Origin: Thermoflexales bacterium
Lineage (GTDB): Bacteria > Chloroflexota > Anaerolineae > Fen-1058
Reading direction: 5' to 3'
DNA: 6,775 nucleotides
NCBI GenBank assembly: GCA_017882055.1
Contig: JADGQE010000226.1
Location: forward strand, 1 to 6,775
The notes beneath the pieces were generated by a model, which saw only the letters and a program-made list of their open reading frames with translations, was not told the origin of the DNA and ran no database searches. Every line of letters begins with the position of its first letter. The first letter of the stretch is position 1. The position numbers and the translations under genes were made by a program. Below are positions 1 through 5,922 of this stretch, one piece after another.

Positions 1-285
1 AATGGCCTGCGCTTGCTTCTCGGCGCTCGCCGTCATCTCGGCCACGACCTTTTGGCCGTCGGCGCGGGCTTCGCCCATGCGCTTGTCGTAATCGGCTTCG
101 ATATTGGCCAGCCGCGCTTCGGCATTGCGCGCATCCTCCAGCCCTTTGGCGATGCGCTCTTTGCGCTGATCCAGCACCTTCATTATCGGCTTAAAGGCGA
201 TGACACGCAGGATCAGGAGCAACAAGATGAAGTTAAGACATTGCCCCAGCACAATGCCGGGAACGATTCCAAGTGGTAATGGCAA
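1..285 (-). CDS. atpF: ATP synthase Fo subunit b, N-terminal 95 residues (gene runs off the left edge)
   Basis: Subunit b forms the peripheral stalk that holds the F1 head static against the rotating c-ring. Reading inward from 285, the frame is open to base 1 and gives 95 residues. They comprise a short N-terminus, one membrane helix (about residues 7–30, with IVLGQCLNFILLLLILRVIAF), the typical FKPIMKVLDQRKERIAKGLEDA segment in pieces (31–52), and then a charged, Ala/Glu/Lys/Arg-rich coiled-coil start with no membrane segment. The start is TTG (283–285), chosen because a strong Shine–Dalgarno GGGAGG lies at 292–297, 6 nt upstream, and because the family's short pre-helix N-terminus is then complete. 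The gene follows atpE, as in the standard B-E-F order. The C-terminal part and the expected delta, alpha, gamma, beta and epsilon genes lie outside the window. Identity is secure; the TTG start is likely but inferred. Confidence 0.9.
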   Translation of the reverse strand, partial: MPLPLGIVPGIVLGQCLNFILLLLILRVIAFKPIMKVLDQRKERIAKGLEDARNAEARLANIEADYDKRMGEARADGQKVVAEMTASAEKQAQAI

Positions 286-328
286 TTTAGGCCTCCCGTC
301 TCAAGAAGAGACTATCTTAAAACTCACC

Positions 329-387
329 ACCAAGACACTAAGTCACAAAGGAAAACCTTAAAAACTTGGAGTCTTGGTGACTTAGTG
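329..387. repeat. Imperfect inverted repeat (hairpin) in the atpE–atpF spacer
   Basis: The 140-bp spacer 286–425 holds an inverted repeat. The 11-base CACTAAGTCAC at 336–346 is exactly complementary to 377–387, and after one mismatched position AAG 348–350 pairs with CTT 373–375. An alternative register pairs ACCAAGAC (329–336) exactly with GTCTTGGT (371–378). The loop is AT-rich and contains AAAACCTTAAAAA. The CCAAGAC/CACTAAGTCAC vocabulary recalls the short 'accaagacacaaagacac'-type intergenic repeats that I remember from many environmental genomes; that is memory, not a search. In atp mRNA it would form a stem-loop between the highly expressed c-subunit gene and atpF. It has no clean U-tract, so a standard terminator is not supported. 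Confidence 0.6.
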
Positions 388-425
388 GTTACGCCAGCGA
401 CCTTTTCAGACAGGCACGCAGCAGG

Positions 426-665
426 CTAGATCACGAACAACAGGATCAGCGACACCACCAGACAGTAAATGGCGACGGCTTCGGCAAAGGCCACGCCCAG
501 GATCATGTTCGTCTGAATCGTCGAAGTGGCATCGGGATTGCGGCCCATGGCCTGCACCGCACCACCGACCGACAGGCCGATACCGATACCTGCGCCGATG
601 GTACCAATCATCGCCAGACCTGCGCCTAGATACTTAGCTAAAACCGTTGCTGTAGCGATATCCAC
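426..665 (-). CDS. atpE: ATP synthase Fo subunit c (proteolipid), proton type
   Basis: Subunit c assembles into the membrane c-ring that rotates as ions pass. The 79-residue protein is a two-helix hairpin. Helix 1 (about 12–36) contains the GxGxGxG packing motif at residues 24–30. The polar loop has R42-N43-P44. Helix 2 (about 52–79) carries the ion-binding carboxylate Glu62 in GVAFAEAVAIY. Aligned by hand to the Ilyobacter Na+ c subunit, the Gln ligand corresponds to Ile29 and the Ser ligand to Ala63, so H+ rather than Na+ coupling is inferred. The start is GTG (663–665), supported by GGGAGGA at 673–679, 7 nt upstream. Stop TAG is at 426–428. The gene lies 55 bp downstream of atpB and before atpF, with the hairpin repeat in between. 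A strong ribosome site fits the high c-subunit stoichiometry. Confidence 0.96.
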   Translation of the reverse strand: MDIATATVLAKYLGAGLAMIGTIGAGIGIGLSVGGAVQAMGRNPDATSTIQTNMILGVAFAEAVAIYCLVVSLILLFVI

Positions 666-720
666 TTTTGGTTCCTCCCGAAATAATGAAGTGCAAATTC
701 TAATTTTGAGGCAGCCGTTG

Positions 721-1836
721 TTAGTGGCCGCCTTCGCCGTGCGTCTGAGCAGCCGTATTCATGAACACGAAGGTCAACATCATAAACACGTAAGCCTGAA
801 TCACGCCCACGAATGTTTCCAGCAGCAGCGCGGCCACCGGGCCGACGTACGGAATCAGGCTCATCACCACAAAAATCAAGATCGTGCCGGCAAAGATGTT
901 TCCGAACAACCGGAAGGTAAAAGAGATGATCTTGACGAACTCGCTCAGGCCCTCCAACAGGCTGGCGAACAAGTCAACCGCGCCGAAGATCTTGCCAACG
1001 CCTTCCTTGCGCAGCCCGCCGATGTTGAAGAACTTGCTCAAGTAACGCTTGATGCCCGTCAGGACTGCGCCCACGCCCTTCTTGCCGTGCGGCATGTGGC
1101 CCATCACACCAAAGATTTGAGTCGCGGCGACTGCTGCCAGAGCCAGCGCCAACGTCGTGTTGATGTCGGTGGTTGCGGTACGAACAGTCGGCACCACCGC
1201 CCAGCCTTTGTCTTCACTCGTTGCACTGATCGGGGCCTGACAACCGGCATCGGCGCGAGATTGTTGAGCCGCTTTGGTCAATCGACCGAAAGCCTCTTCG
1301 GTGATCACGCGGCATTTCGGATTGAGAAAGACGACGGCTGATCCTTCGGGCGTGGACTTGTCGAGTTCATAGCCCTGTGTCTTCCCTTCGGCATGATGCA
1401 CATAACCGACGCTATCGACGAAGGGCACGAGTTCCATGTAATTCGCGAAGAAGACGAACAAGAAGATCGTTGCGCCGACCGGGAAAATCTTAGCGGCGTT
1501 GCTGCCCGCGATTTGCCTGGCCTGGTTGAACAGGATCTCGATCATCGCTTCAAGGAAATTCTGGGCGCCCGATGGAACTTCCTTCAGTTTACGAGTCACA
1601 CTCCAGAAGAGACCGATGAGCAACACATCCACCAGCGCGGTCGCCAGAAGCGAATTGGTTACAGCGAAGCCGCCCTTGCAGCCATCGATCAGGCCGCCGC
1701 CGATGCAAAAGACCGGCTCGGCTTCGATGCTGATCGTCGGCAGAATGGTGGGTACCAGGCGCGGCAGGATGCCGCACAGAAACACGAAAATGCCTAGAAC
1801 AATAACGATTCTGATCAGCTTTTTCATCGAGTTCAT
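721..1836 (-). CDS. atpB: ATP synthase Fo subunit a with an enlarged extracytoplasmic loop
   Basis: Subunit a provides the two proton half-channels facing the c-ring. The protein has 371 residues, longer than the roughly 240–310 usual for the family. The essential arginine is Arg309 in SFTFRLFGNIFAGT (305–318), and the second channel helix contains Gln347 in GVIQAYVFMMLTFVF (344–358). The TTDINTTLALALA segment (222–234) matches the conserved D-x-N-x-T-L-A start of a membrane helix. Between the helix ending near 144 and residue 216 lies a hydrophilic insert with Cys175 and Cys199; two more cysteines (44 and 53) lie in the N-terminal segment after the first hydrophobic stretch. A Lys/Gly-rich segment (249–285) precedes the channel helices. 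The ATG (1834–1836) overlaps the TGA of atpZ by 4 bp (ATGA), indicating translational coupling; a second in-frame ATG three codons on (1825–1827) is possible. Confidence 0.95.
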   Translation of the reverse strand: MNSMKKLIRIVIVLGIFVFLCGILPRLVPTILPTISIEAEPVFCIGGGLIDGCKGGFAVTNSLLATALVDVLLIGLFWSVTRKLKEVPSGAQNFLEAMIEILFNQARQIAGSNAAKIFPVGATIFLFVFFANYMELVPFVDSVGYVHHAEGKTQGYELDKSTPEGSAVVFLNPKCRVITEEAFGRLTKAAQQSRADAGCQAPISATSEDKGWAVVPTVRTATTDINTTLALALAAVAATQIFGVMGHMPHGKKGVGAVLTGIKRYLSKFFNIGGLRKEGVGKIFGAVDLFASLLEGLSEFVKIISFTFRLFGNIFAGTILIFVVMSLIPYVGPVAALLLETFVGVIQAYVFMMLTFVFMNTAAQTHGEGGH

Positions 1837-2126
1837 AATGAAGGCTTATCCTCTCCCGGTTGACGTCCGCGGTCCGGCGTTAATCGGGCCGCGCGCAGCG
1901 CAAGTCTGAAGATCGTATATACGCTGATGGGCATACTCACCAGCATTAGCGCAATCGTCAACCACGGCTTCGTGTGAAGTTGCCCGTCCAGCCATAATCC
2001 CAGCAACAGCGCGCCGAGAGTCAGCACAACCGCCACGCAGCCAATTTGTAAACCGATCACGCTGCCACGCGCCAGGCTTTTGCTCAAATCGGCAACCGGA
2101 GGATTCTTGGGATTATTGTCAGTCAT
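1833..2126 (-). CDS. atpZ: AtpZ/AtpI-family small membrane protein at the head of the atp operon
   Basis: This 97-residue protein has a hydrophilic N-terminus (1–20), two membrane helices (about 22–46 and 54–77) and a charged C-terminus. The hairpin carries the AtpZ-type pattern GLWLDGQLHTKPWLTIAL (43–60), with W-L-D at the end of helix 1 and a Pro before helix 2. Members of this family precede atpB in many bacteria and are thought to help assemble the c-ring or move Mg2+/Ca2+; the exact role here is not shown by sequence. The start ATG at 2124–2126 is preferred over an upstream in-frame TTG (2172–2174), because the TTG lies upstream of the start site predicted from the promoter and its 16 extra residues look non-conserved. 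No good Shine–Dalgarno precedes the ATG. An in-frame GTG at 2166–2168, near the predicted transcript 5' end, is an alternative leaderless start. The stop overlaps atpB. Confidence 0.85.
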   Translation of the reverse strand: MTDNNPKNPPVADLSKSLARGSVIGLQIGCVAVVLTLGALLLGLWLDGQLHTKPWLTIALMLVSMPISVYTIFRLALRAARLTPDRGRQPGEDKPSL

Positions 2127-2138
2127 GGGACAACAGTT

Positions 2139-2164
2139 GCGCGCCCTCGGCTGAGGGGGCGCGC
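2139..2164 (-). promoter_or_regulatory. GC-rich hairpin in the atpZ leader
   Basis: The arms 2139–2148 and 2155–2164 are complementary over eight consecutive G:C/C:G pairs. One mismatch (C:A in the minus-strand RNA) and one more pair follow, closing a 6-base loop. The hairpin lies between the predicted transcription start (about 2168) and the atpZ ATG at 2126, so it would sit at the very 5' end of an atp transcript. No U-run follows it on either strand, so it does not look like an intrinsic terminator. A 5' stabilising stem or a control of initiation is possible. Confidence 0.5.
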
Positions 2165-2174
2165 TCACGTGCAA

Positions 2175-2203
2175 ATCTTAACATACCCTATGTGATCCGT
2201 CAA
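2175..2203 (-). promoter_or_regulatory. Predicted sigma-70-type promoter for the atp operon
   Basis: Read on the minus strand, TTGACG (2198–2203, five of six consensus bases) is followed by a 17-bp spacer and TAAGAT (2175–2180, four of six). A TG one base upstream of the -10 hexamer makes it an extended -10 element. The predicted transcription start is about 2167–2169. The promoter lies in the only sizeable gap between nuoN and atpZ (2127–2241), where a separate atp promoter is expected. The rest of that gap shows no terminator, so read-through from nuo is also likely. Confidence 0.65.
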
Positions 2204-2241
2204 TGCAAAAATTAGCACAATCAGCCACTGCAACACGGTTC

Positions 2242-3741
2242 TTACCTGAGCAATTGAGCGGCCTGAGTGGCTAACGTATACCAGGGCGCGGCGAAAACGC
2301 CCATGAACAACATGCCTGCGACTGCGACACCCAGACCCACTTTAAGCGTGCCACTGACTTTCACTTCGACCTCATCGCCTTCCGAGCGATCGACATAAAC
2401 GACCTTGAGGATGATGAGGTAGTAGTACAACGCCACGATGCTGTTCAACACGCCGACGACGGCCAGCCACACCAGAGGATGTCCAACGATTCCAGTCACC
2501 GAATCGGTCGAAGTATAGCCAACGGCCGCGCTGAAAATGTAGAATTTGGCGAAGAAGCCGGCGAGCGGCGGCACACCGCTTAGCGACAACATCGCCGCCA
2601 GCAAACCAAAGGCCACGCCCGGCGATTTGCGGCTGAAGCCCGCCATGTCCTTGATCAACTCGCTGCCGGTCATATTCGTCACGGCTTCGACCACCGCAAA
2701 GGCGCCGATGTTCGTCAGGACGTAAGCCGCCAGATAATACAAGACGCCGGCCGTGCCCAACGTTCCGACTGCGGCCACACCGATCAGGACATAGCCGGCT
2801 TGCGCGATCGACGAGTAGGCCAGCATCCGTTTGATGTTCCGCTGCGGGATCGCCAGCACGTTGCCGACCGTCATCGTCGCCACCGACAACGCCGCGATCA
2901 AACCGATCCACTGCTCCTGCACCGGCCCGAAGACCAGCAGGAAGAATCGAAGCAGCACGGCGAAGCCGGCGGCTTTTGAAGCCACCGAGATAAACGCCGT
3001 GATCGGCGTAGGCGCGCCTTCGTACACGTCGGGCGTCCACATGTGGAACGGTACGGCCGCCACCTTGAATCCGAAGCCGACTGTGACCAGCACCAAGGCG
3101 ACCATCACCGGCAGTTTGTCCAGATTGACCAGCGCCGCCGAAATGCCCTGATAACTCGTTTGACCCGTAAAGCCATACAACAGGCTCAAACCGTATAGCA
3201 TAATCGTCGAAGTGAACGCGCCGAACAGGAAGTACTTCAGGCCGGCTTCGGTCGACGGACGCACATCGCGCATGAAGCCCGCCAGCAGATACAACATGAT
3301 GCCCGTCGTCTCAAGCGACAGATACAGCATGATAATGTTGTTCGAGGCCGCCATCAGGCTCATGCCCAGTGCCGCGAAAAGGATCAGCCCGTAGTATTCA
3401 CCCAGCGCTTTGAGCGGCTTGAAGTCGATCGAGATCAGGCACGTCAGGGCGGCTGCGACGAGAAACATGATGCGGAACAACTGCACCGTGAGATCGATCC
3501 GAACCATGCCGCTAAACACCGGCTGGACAGGCGGCGCGTCCGTCGCCGTCAGGGGAATCGTCTGCCCTATCACGACAATCAAGATCACCATCAAGCCAAC
3601 GATCGAAGTCCAACCCAACGCGCGCCGATGCTTGCGATCACGCGCGACCAGATCGAAACCGATGACGACGAATGCCAGCACCAGCAGCAGTATTTCCGGC
3701 AGTATGGCCAGCAGGCCCTGAGTCAATTGCTCTGCAGTCAT
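2242..3741 (-). CDS. nuoN: NADH-quinone oxidoreductase (complex I) subunit N
   Basis: NuoN is one of the antiporter-like proton-channel subunits in the membrane arm of complex I. The 499-residue length is normal and the protein is hydrophobic throughout, with about 14 membrane helices. The expected channel residues are visible: Glu144 on TM5 (LSLETTGIMLYLLAGF), Lys226 on TM7 (GFGFKVAAVPFHMWTPDVYEG, 222–242), Lys256 on TM8 (SVASKAAGF) and Lys399 on TM12 (GVPPLAGFFAKFYIF). The ATG (3739–3741) is 6 bp after the nuoM2 stop, and its GGGAGG (3752–3757) lies inside the end of nuoM2, so the two genes are probably co-translated. The TAA at 2242–2244 ends the nuo genes; the atp promoter follows. Nothing in the protein looks broken. 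Confidence 0.96.
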   Translation of the reverse strand: MTAEQLTQGLLAILPEILLLVLAFVVIGFDLVARDRKHRRALGWTSIVGLMVILIVVIGQTIPLTATDAPPVQPVFSGMVRIDLTVQLFRIMFLVAAALTCLISIDFKPLKALGEYYGLILFAALGMSLMAASNNIIMLYLSLETTGIMLYLLAGFMRDVRPSTEAGLKYFLFGAFTSTIMLYGLSLLYGFTGQTSYQGISAALVNLDKLPVMVALVLVTVGFGFKVAAVPFHMWTPDVYEGAPTPITAFISVASKAAGFAVLLRFFLLVFGPVQEQWIGLIAALSVATMTVGNVLAIPQRNIKRMLAYSSIAQAGYVLIGVAAVGTLGTAGVLYYLAAYVLTNIGAFAVVEAVTNMTGSELIKDMAGFSRKSPGVAFGLLAAMLSLSGVPPLAGFFAKFYIFSAAVGYTSTDSVTGIVGHPLVWLAVVGVLNSIVALYYYLIILKVVYVDRSEGDEVEVKVSGTLKVGLGVAVAGMLFMGVFAAPWYTLATQAAQLLR

Positions 3742-3747
3742 GCGGGG

Positions 3748-5280
3748 TTAGCCTCCCAACAACTTCGCCACCGGTAACGTGCCGCTGCTAATCATATTCA
3801 TCAGCACGCCCGGAAAGACACCGACCACAATCAGAATCGCCGAGAACGTCACCAGCGCCAATTTGTCGCCCGCATTGATCGGACGCAGATCATGCCACTT
3901 GTGCGGATCCCAGTCGCCGAAGAAGACCTGCTGCACGACGCGCAGCACGTAGGCCGCCGTCAACACCACGCCGAGGATCGAGATGATGGCGACAAAGATG
4001 TACCAGGGCGCAATCGCGTTCGCCTGCCACAAGCCCATAAAGATTTGCAGTTCGGCCACGAAGCCGCTGAGGCCCGGCATGCCCATGCTGGCCAGACCGC
4101 CAATGATAAAGGCCACCGCCACGATCGGGAAGAATTTGGCGAAGCCGCCCAGTTCGGGAATCTGCCGTGTGTGAGCGCGATCGTAGATCATGCCGACGAC
4201 ACAGAAGAAGAGCGCCGTCATTACACCGTGGCTGAACATCTGCATCACCGCCCCATTCAGGCCAACCTGGTTCATCGTCGCAAAGCCCATCGTGACCAGG
4301 CCCATATGGCTGACCGACGAGAAACCGATCACGTATTTGAAGTCTTTCTGCACCATCGCAATCGCCGCGCCATACACCACATTGACCGTGACCAACAAAA
4401 TCACGTAAGGGAGTTGCTCACGCGCCGCTTGCGGCAACAATTTCACAGCGGTCACCAACGCGGCGTACGCGCCCAGCTTCATCAGCACGCCCGCGTGGAT
4501 CATCGACACGGCCGTCGGCGCGGCCACGTGACCATCCGGCGACCAGTTGTGGAACGGCCAGATGCCGGCCAGCACGCCGAAGCCGATGAAGATCGGCAGG
4601 AACCAGAAGCGCTGCACATCGATCGGGATGCTGGCTTGTTGCAGCAGCAGCATATCGAAGGTGTGCGTCTGACCGGGCGGCAGCGACCCGGCCGGGAGTT
4701 GGGCCGAGAAGTAGATCGCCAGCAAACCGATCATCGCAATGATCGAACCAATCAGCAAATACAACGTCAACTTCATCGCCGCATATTCTTTGCGAGTCGA
4801 GCCCCAATTGGCGATCAGGAAATACATCGGGAAGATCGAGAGTTCGTAGAAGAACAGCAGCAGGAACAGGTCGAGTGACACGAACACACCATACACACCC
4901 GCGACCAAAAACATGAAGAACGAGAAGAATTCGCGCGGGCGTTCGTTGATGCCCCACGAGATCAGCACGCCCATGAAGCTGACGATGCCGGTCAGGATCA
5001 ACATCGTCAGGTTGATGCCGTCGCCGCCGACATGATAGGTGATGCCCAACGACGGCACCCATTGATACGCTTCCTGGAATTGGTATTGGGCCTGCGCCGG
5101 ATCAGCCGCCTGCGCCGAGAAGTAAGTCGCGAAGACGTATAACGACAGCACCATCGAGACAAAGGCCGCGATGGCCGCAATGCTCTTGATCTCGGTCTTG
5201 CGTTCCTTCGGCGTCAGCAGAATGATGACACCGGCCACGATTGGAGTGAAGGTGATGATGGTTAAAAAAGGAAAGTTCAT
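3748..5280 (-). CDS. nuoM: NADH-quinone oxidoreductase subunit M, second copy, lacking the TM7 lysine
   Basis: This 510-residue protein is a full-length NuoM-type antiporter-like subunit of complex I. The TM5 glutamate is Glu146 (LLFFYELSIFPMYFLIANWGS, 141–161). Lys268 (HAGVLMKLGAYAAL) is the TM8 lysine. His325 (SSVSHMGLV), His351 (MFSHGVMTALFF) and the TM12 glutamate Glu410 (GMPGLSGFVAELQIF) are all present. In TM7, where family members usually have F-A-V-K-x-P-x-x-P-x-H-x-W, this protein reads FGVLAGIWPFHNWSPDGH (234–251). Leu237 stands at the lysine position and Gly239 at the following proline, and no other basic residue lies in that helix. The gene directly precedes nuoN. Its ATG (5278–5280) has a GAGG 8 nt upstream. 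It belongs to a tandem pair with the nuoM copy ending at 6497; both proteins end in V-x-K-L-x-G-G. It is probably a specialised paralogue. Confidence 0.93.
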   Translation of the reverse strand: MNFPFLTIITFTPIVAGVIILLTPKERKTEIKSIAAIAAFVSMVLSLYVFATYFSAQAADPAQAQYQFQEAYQWVPSLGITYHVGGDGINLTMLILTGIVSFMGVLISWGINERPREFFSFFMFLVAGVYGVFVSLDLFLLLFFYELSIFPMYFLIANWGSTRKEYAAMKLTLYLLIGSIIAMIGLLAIYFSAQLPAGSLPPGQTHTFDMLLLQQASIPIDVQRFWFLPIFIGFGVLAGIWPFHNWSPDGHVAAPTAVSMIHAGVLMKLGAYAALVTAVKLLPQAAREQLPYVILLVTVNVVYGAAIAMVQKDFKYVIGFSSVSHMGLVTMGFATMNQVGLNGAVMQMFSHGVMTALFFCVVGMIYDRAHTRQIPELGGFAKFFPIVAVAFIIGGLASMGMPGLSGFVAELQIFMGLWQANAIAPWYIFVAIISILGVVLTAAYVLRVVQQVFFGDWDPHKWHDLRPINAGDKLALVTFSAILIVVGVFPGVLMNMISSGTLPVAKLLGG

Positions 5281-5333
5281 ATCGAGAGCCTCAAAGAACT
5301 AGCTGGGTCGTTTGCATCACTATCTTGCGTGAA

Positions 5334-5385
5334 TCAGCCGCCAATCAGTCGCGTGACACTCTCGTTGATCACGCCCATCAGTCAC
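5334..5385 (-). pseudogene. Orphan duplicate of the nuoM copy-1 3' end
   Basis: These 52 bases align without gaps to the last 52 bases of nuoM copy 1 (6497–6548), with 38 identities by hand count. In frame they read LMGVINESVTRLIGG then TGA, against LMGVINESVVKLIGG then TAA in the intact gene, a match at 13 of 15 residues. The frame is closed upstream by TGA at 5382–5384, where the intact gene has Trp, and no NuoM-like sequence continues further. The fragment sits 53 bp before the nuoM2 ATG, where the native end of nuoM1 would be expected. It is best read as the displaced original gene end left after an insertion. Confidence 0.82.
5362..5381. repeat. 20-bp direct repeat, distal copy (attachment-site-like)
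   Basis: The sequence TCGTTGATCACGCCCATCAG occurs exactly here and again at 6525–6544, in the same orientation and the same nuoM reading frame. Identity drops sharply on both sides. Toward lower coordinates the two gene ends remain homologous but diverged; toward higher coordinates only a few bases match before unrelated sequence begins. This is the pattern expected of core sites flanking an integrated element. Confidence 0.75.
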
Positions 5386-5505
5386 GAGCGACGGCATGAG
5401 TTTATCCATGCTGGATTCCCGCAACGCATCCTCCACTTGAAACCAACGCAGAACCGGGTTGAGGATCGCGTAGGGAGAAGCAGGGGAATCGGGATGGAGT
5501 GCCAT
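5383..5505 (-). pseudogene. Truncated N-terminus of a type III restriction-type (DEAD/DEAH helicase-nuclease) protein
   Basis: The frame opens with ATG at 5503–5505, only 3 bp after the hepT stop. It gives 41 residues starting MALHPDSPASPYAILNPVLR and continuing with WF (21–22), EDALRE (25–30) and KLMPSLV (35–41). From memory, HPDxPxSPYxILxPxxRWF...EALRxxxxxKLxPxLV is the opening of large type III restriction endonuclease R-like proteins (the BPTD_3080-type group). The resemblance stops at Val41, exactly where the orphan nuoM end begins; beyond it the frame runs on through the nuoM remnant in a different frame and stops at 5320. So about 40 codons of a gene normally many hundreds long remain. 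It probably formed one operon with mntA and hepT. Family recognition is from pattern memory only. Confidence 0.55.
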
Positions 5506-5508
5506 GGG

Positions 5509-5922
5509 TTAGCCTGTTGCGTCCAGTGCGGCCTGGGCGAAGTCGAGCAATTCGCGCAGGCGGTGTTCGATCACATCCACCATGATCTGCAGATTCAACG
5601 TTTGATATTGATGCACGAGCGTATTGCGGAACCCGACCATCGCTTGCAGCCCGTTCATTTGCTCGATCGTGATCAGACCGGCTTGTTGCAACAGCGCAAA
5701 GCTGTCGCGGCCGTCCTGGGGCAAACCCAACTTCCTGCTCATGATGAGGTGATTGGCAATATCAATAGTCAGTTCGCAAGCACACAGCAAGTTCATGCTA
5801 ACGGCATCCTGCCTGAGATAGTCAGTGGCGAAAGGCAGTCCGTTATCCAAAGCATAGTAGGTATCGATCTGCTGGATACAGCGCTCGATGCCGATTTTTT
5901 TATTCAGGATGATCTCGTTCAT
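5509..5922 (-). CDS. hepT: HEPN-domain RNase toxin (HepT/DUF86 family)
   Basis: The 137-residue, mostly helical protein carries the HEPN RNase signature R-x4-H-x-Y at residues 99–106 (Arg99, His104, Tyr106, in VGFRNTLVHQYQTLN), preceded by GLQAMVG, as in HepT proteins. HepT is a dimeric ribonuclease that cleaves RNA, including tRNA in studied cases, and its partner MntA inactivates it by adenylylating the motif tyrosine; Tyr106 is the candidate here. The ATG (5920–5922) overlaps the mntA TGA by 4 bp, and GGGAGG lies 11 nt upstream inside mntA. This antitoxin–toxin coupling is typical of type VII toxin–antitoxin pairs. All motif residues are intact, so the toxin is probably active if made. The gene sits in the insert between the two nuoM genes, which is unrelated to respiration. 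Confidence 0.9.
   Translation of the reverse strand: MNEIILNKKIGIERCIQQIDTYYALDNGLPFATDYLRQDAVSMNLLCACELTIDIANHLIMSRKLGLPQDGRDSFALLQQAGLITIEQMNGLQAMVGFRNTLVHQYQTLNLQIMVDVIEHRLRELLDFAQAALDATG

Noticed and set aside
329..387. CRISPR-like repeat
   Set aside because: There is only one inverted pair, with no regularly spaced direct repeats or spacers and no cas genes.
526..1341. Plus-strand open frame (271 codons) opposite atpE and atpB
   Set aside because: It spans two unrelated real genes and their spacer on the other strand, with low-complexity Gln/His/Arg-rich translation. It is a shadow.
2139..2164. Intrinsic terminator between nuoN and atpZ
   Set aside because: The stem is strong, but no U-run follows on either strand and it lies downstream of the predicted atp promoter, so a leader hairpin fits better.
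2127..2174. N-terminal extension of AtpZ from TTG at 2172–2174
   Set aside because: The TTG lies upstream of the predicted transcription start, and the extra residues contain the hairpin sequence and show no family-like features.
3892..4878. Long plus-strand open frame (328 codons) opposite nuoM2
   Set aside because: It is antisense to a clearly real gene and its composition (very rich in His, Arg, Gln, Asp and Glu) is what the complement of a hydrophobic membrane-protein gene gives. No family pattern is visible.
5320..5505. A complete 61-residue protein after hepT
   Set aside because: Only the first 41 residues look like a family. The last 20 are the orphan nuoM end read in the wrong frame, so it is a chance fusion, treated here as a pseudogene.
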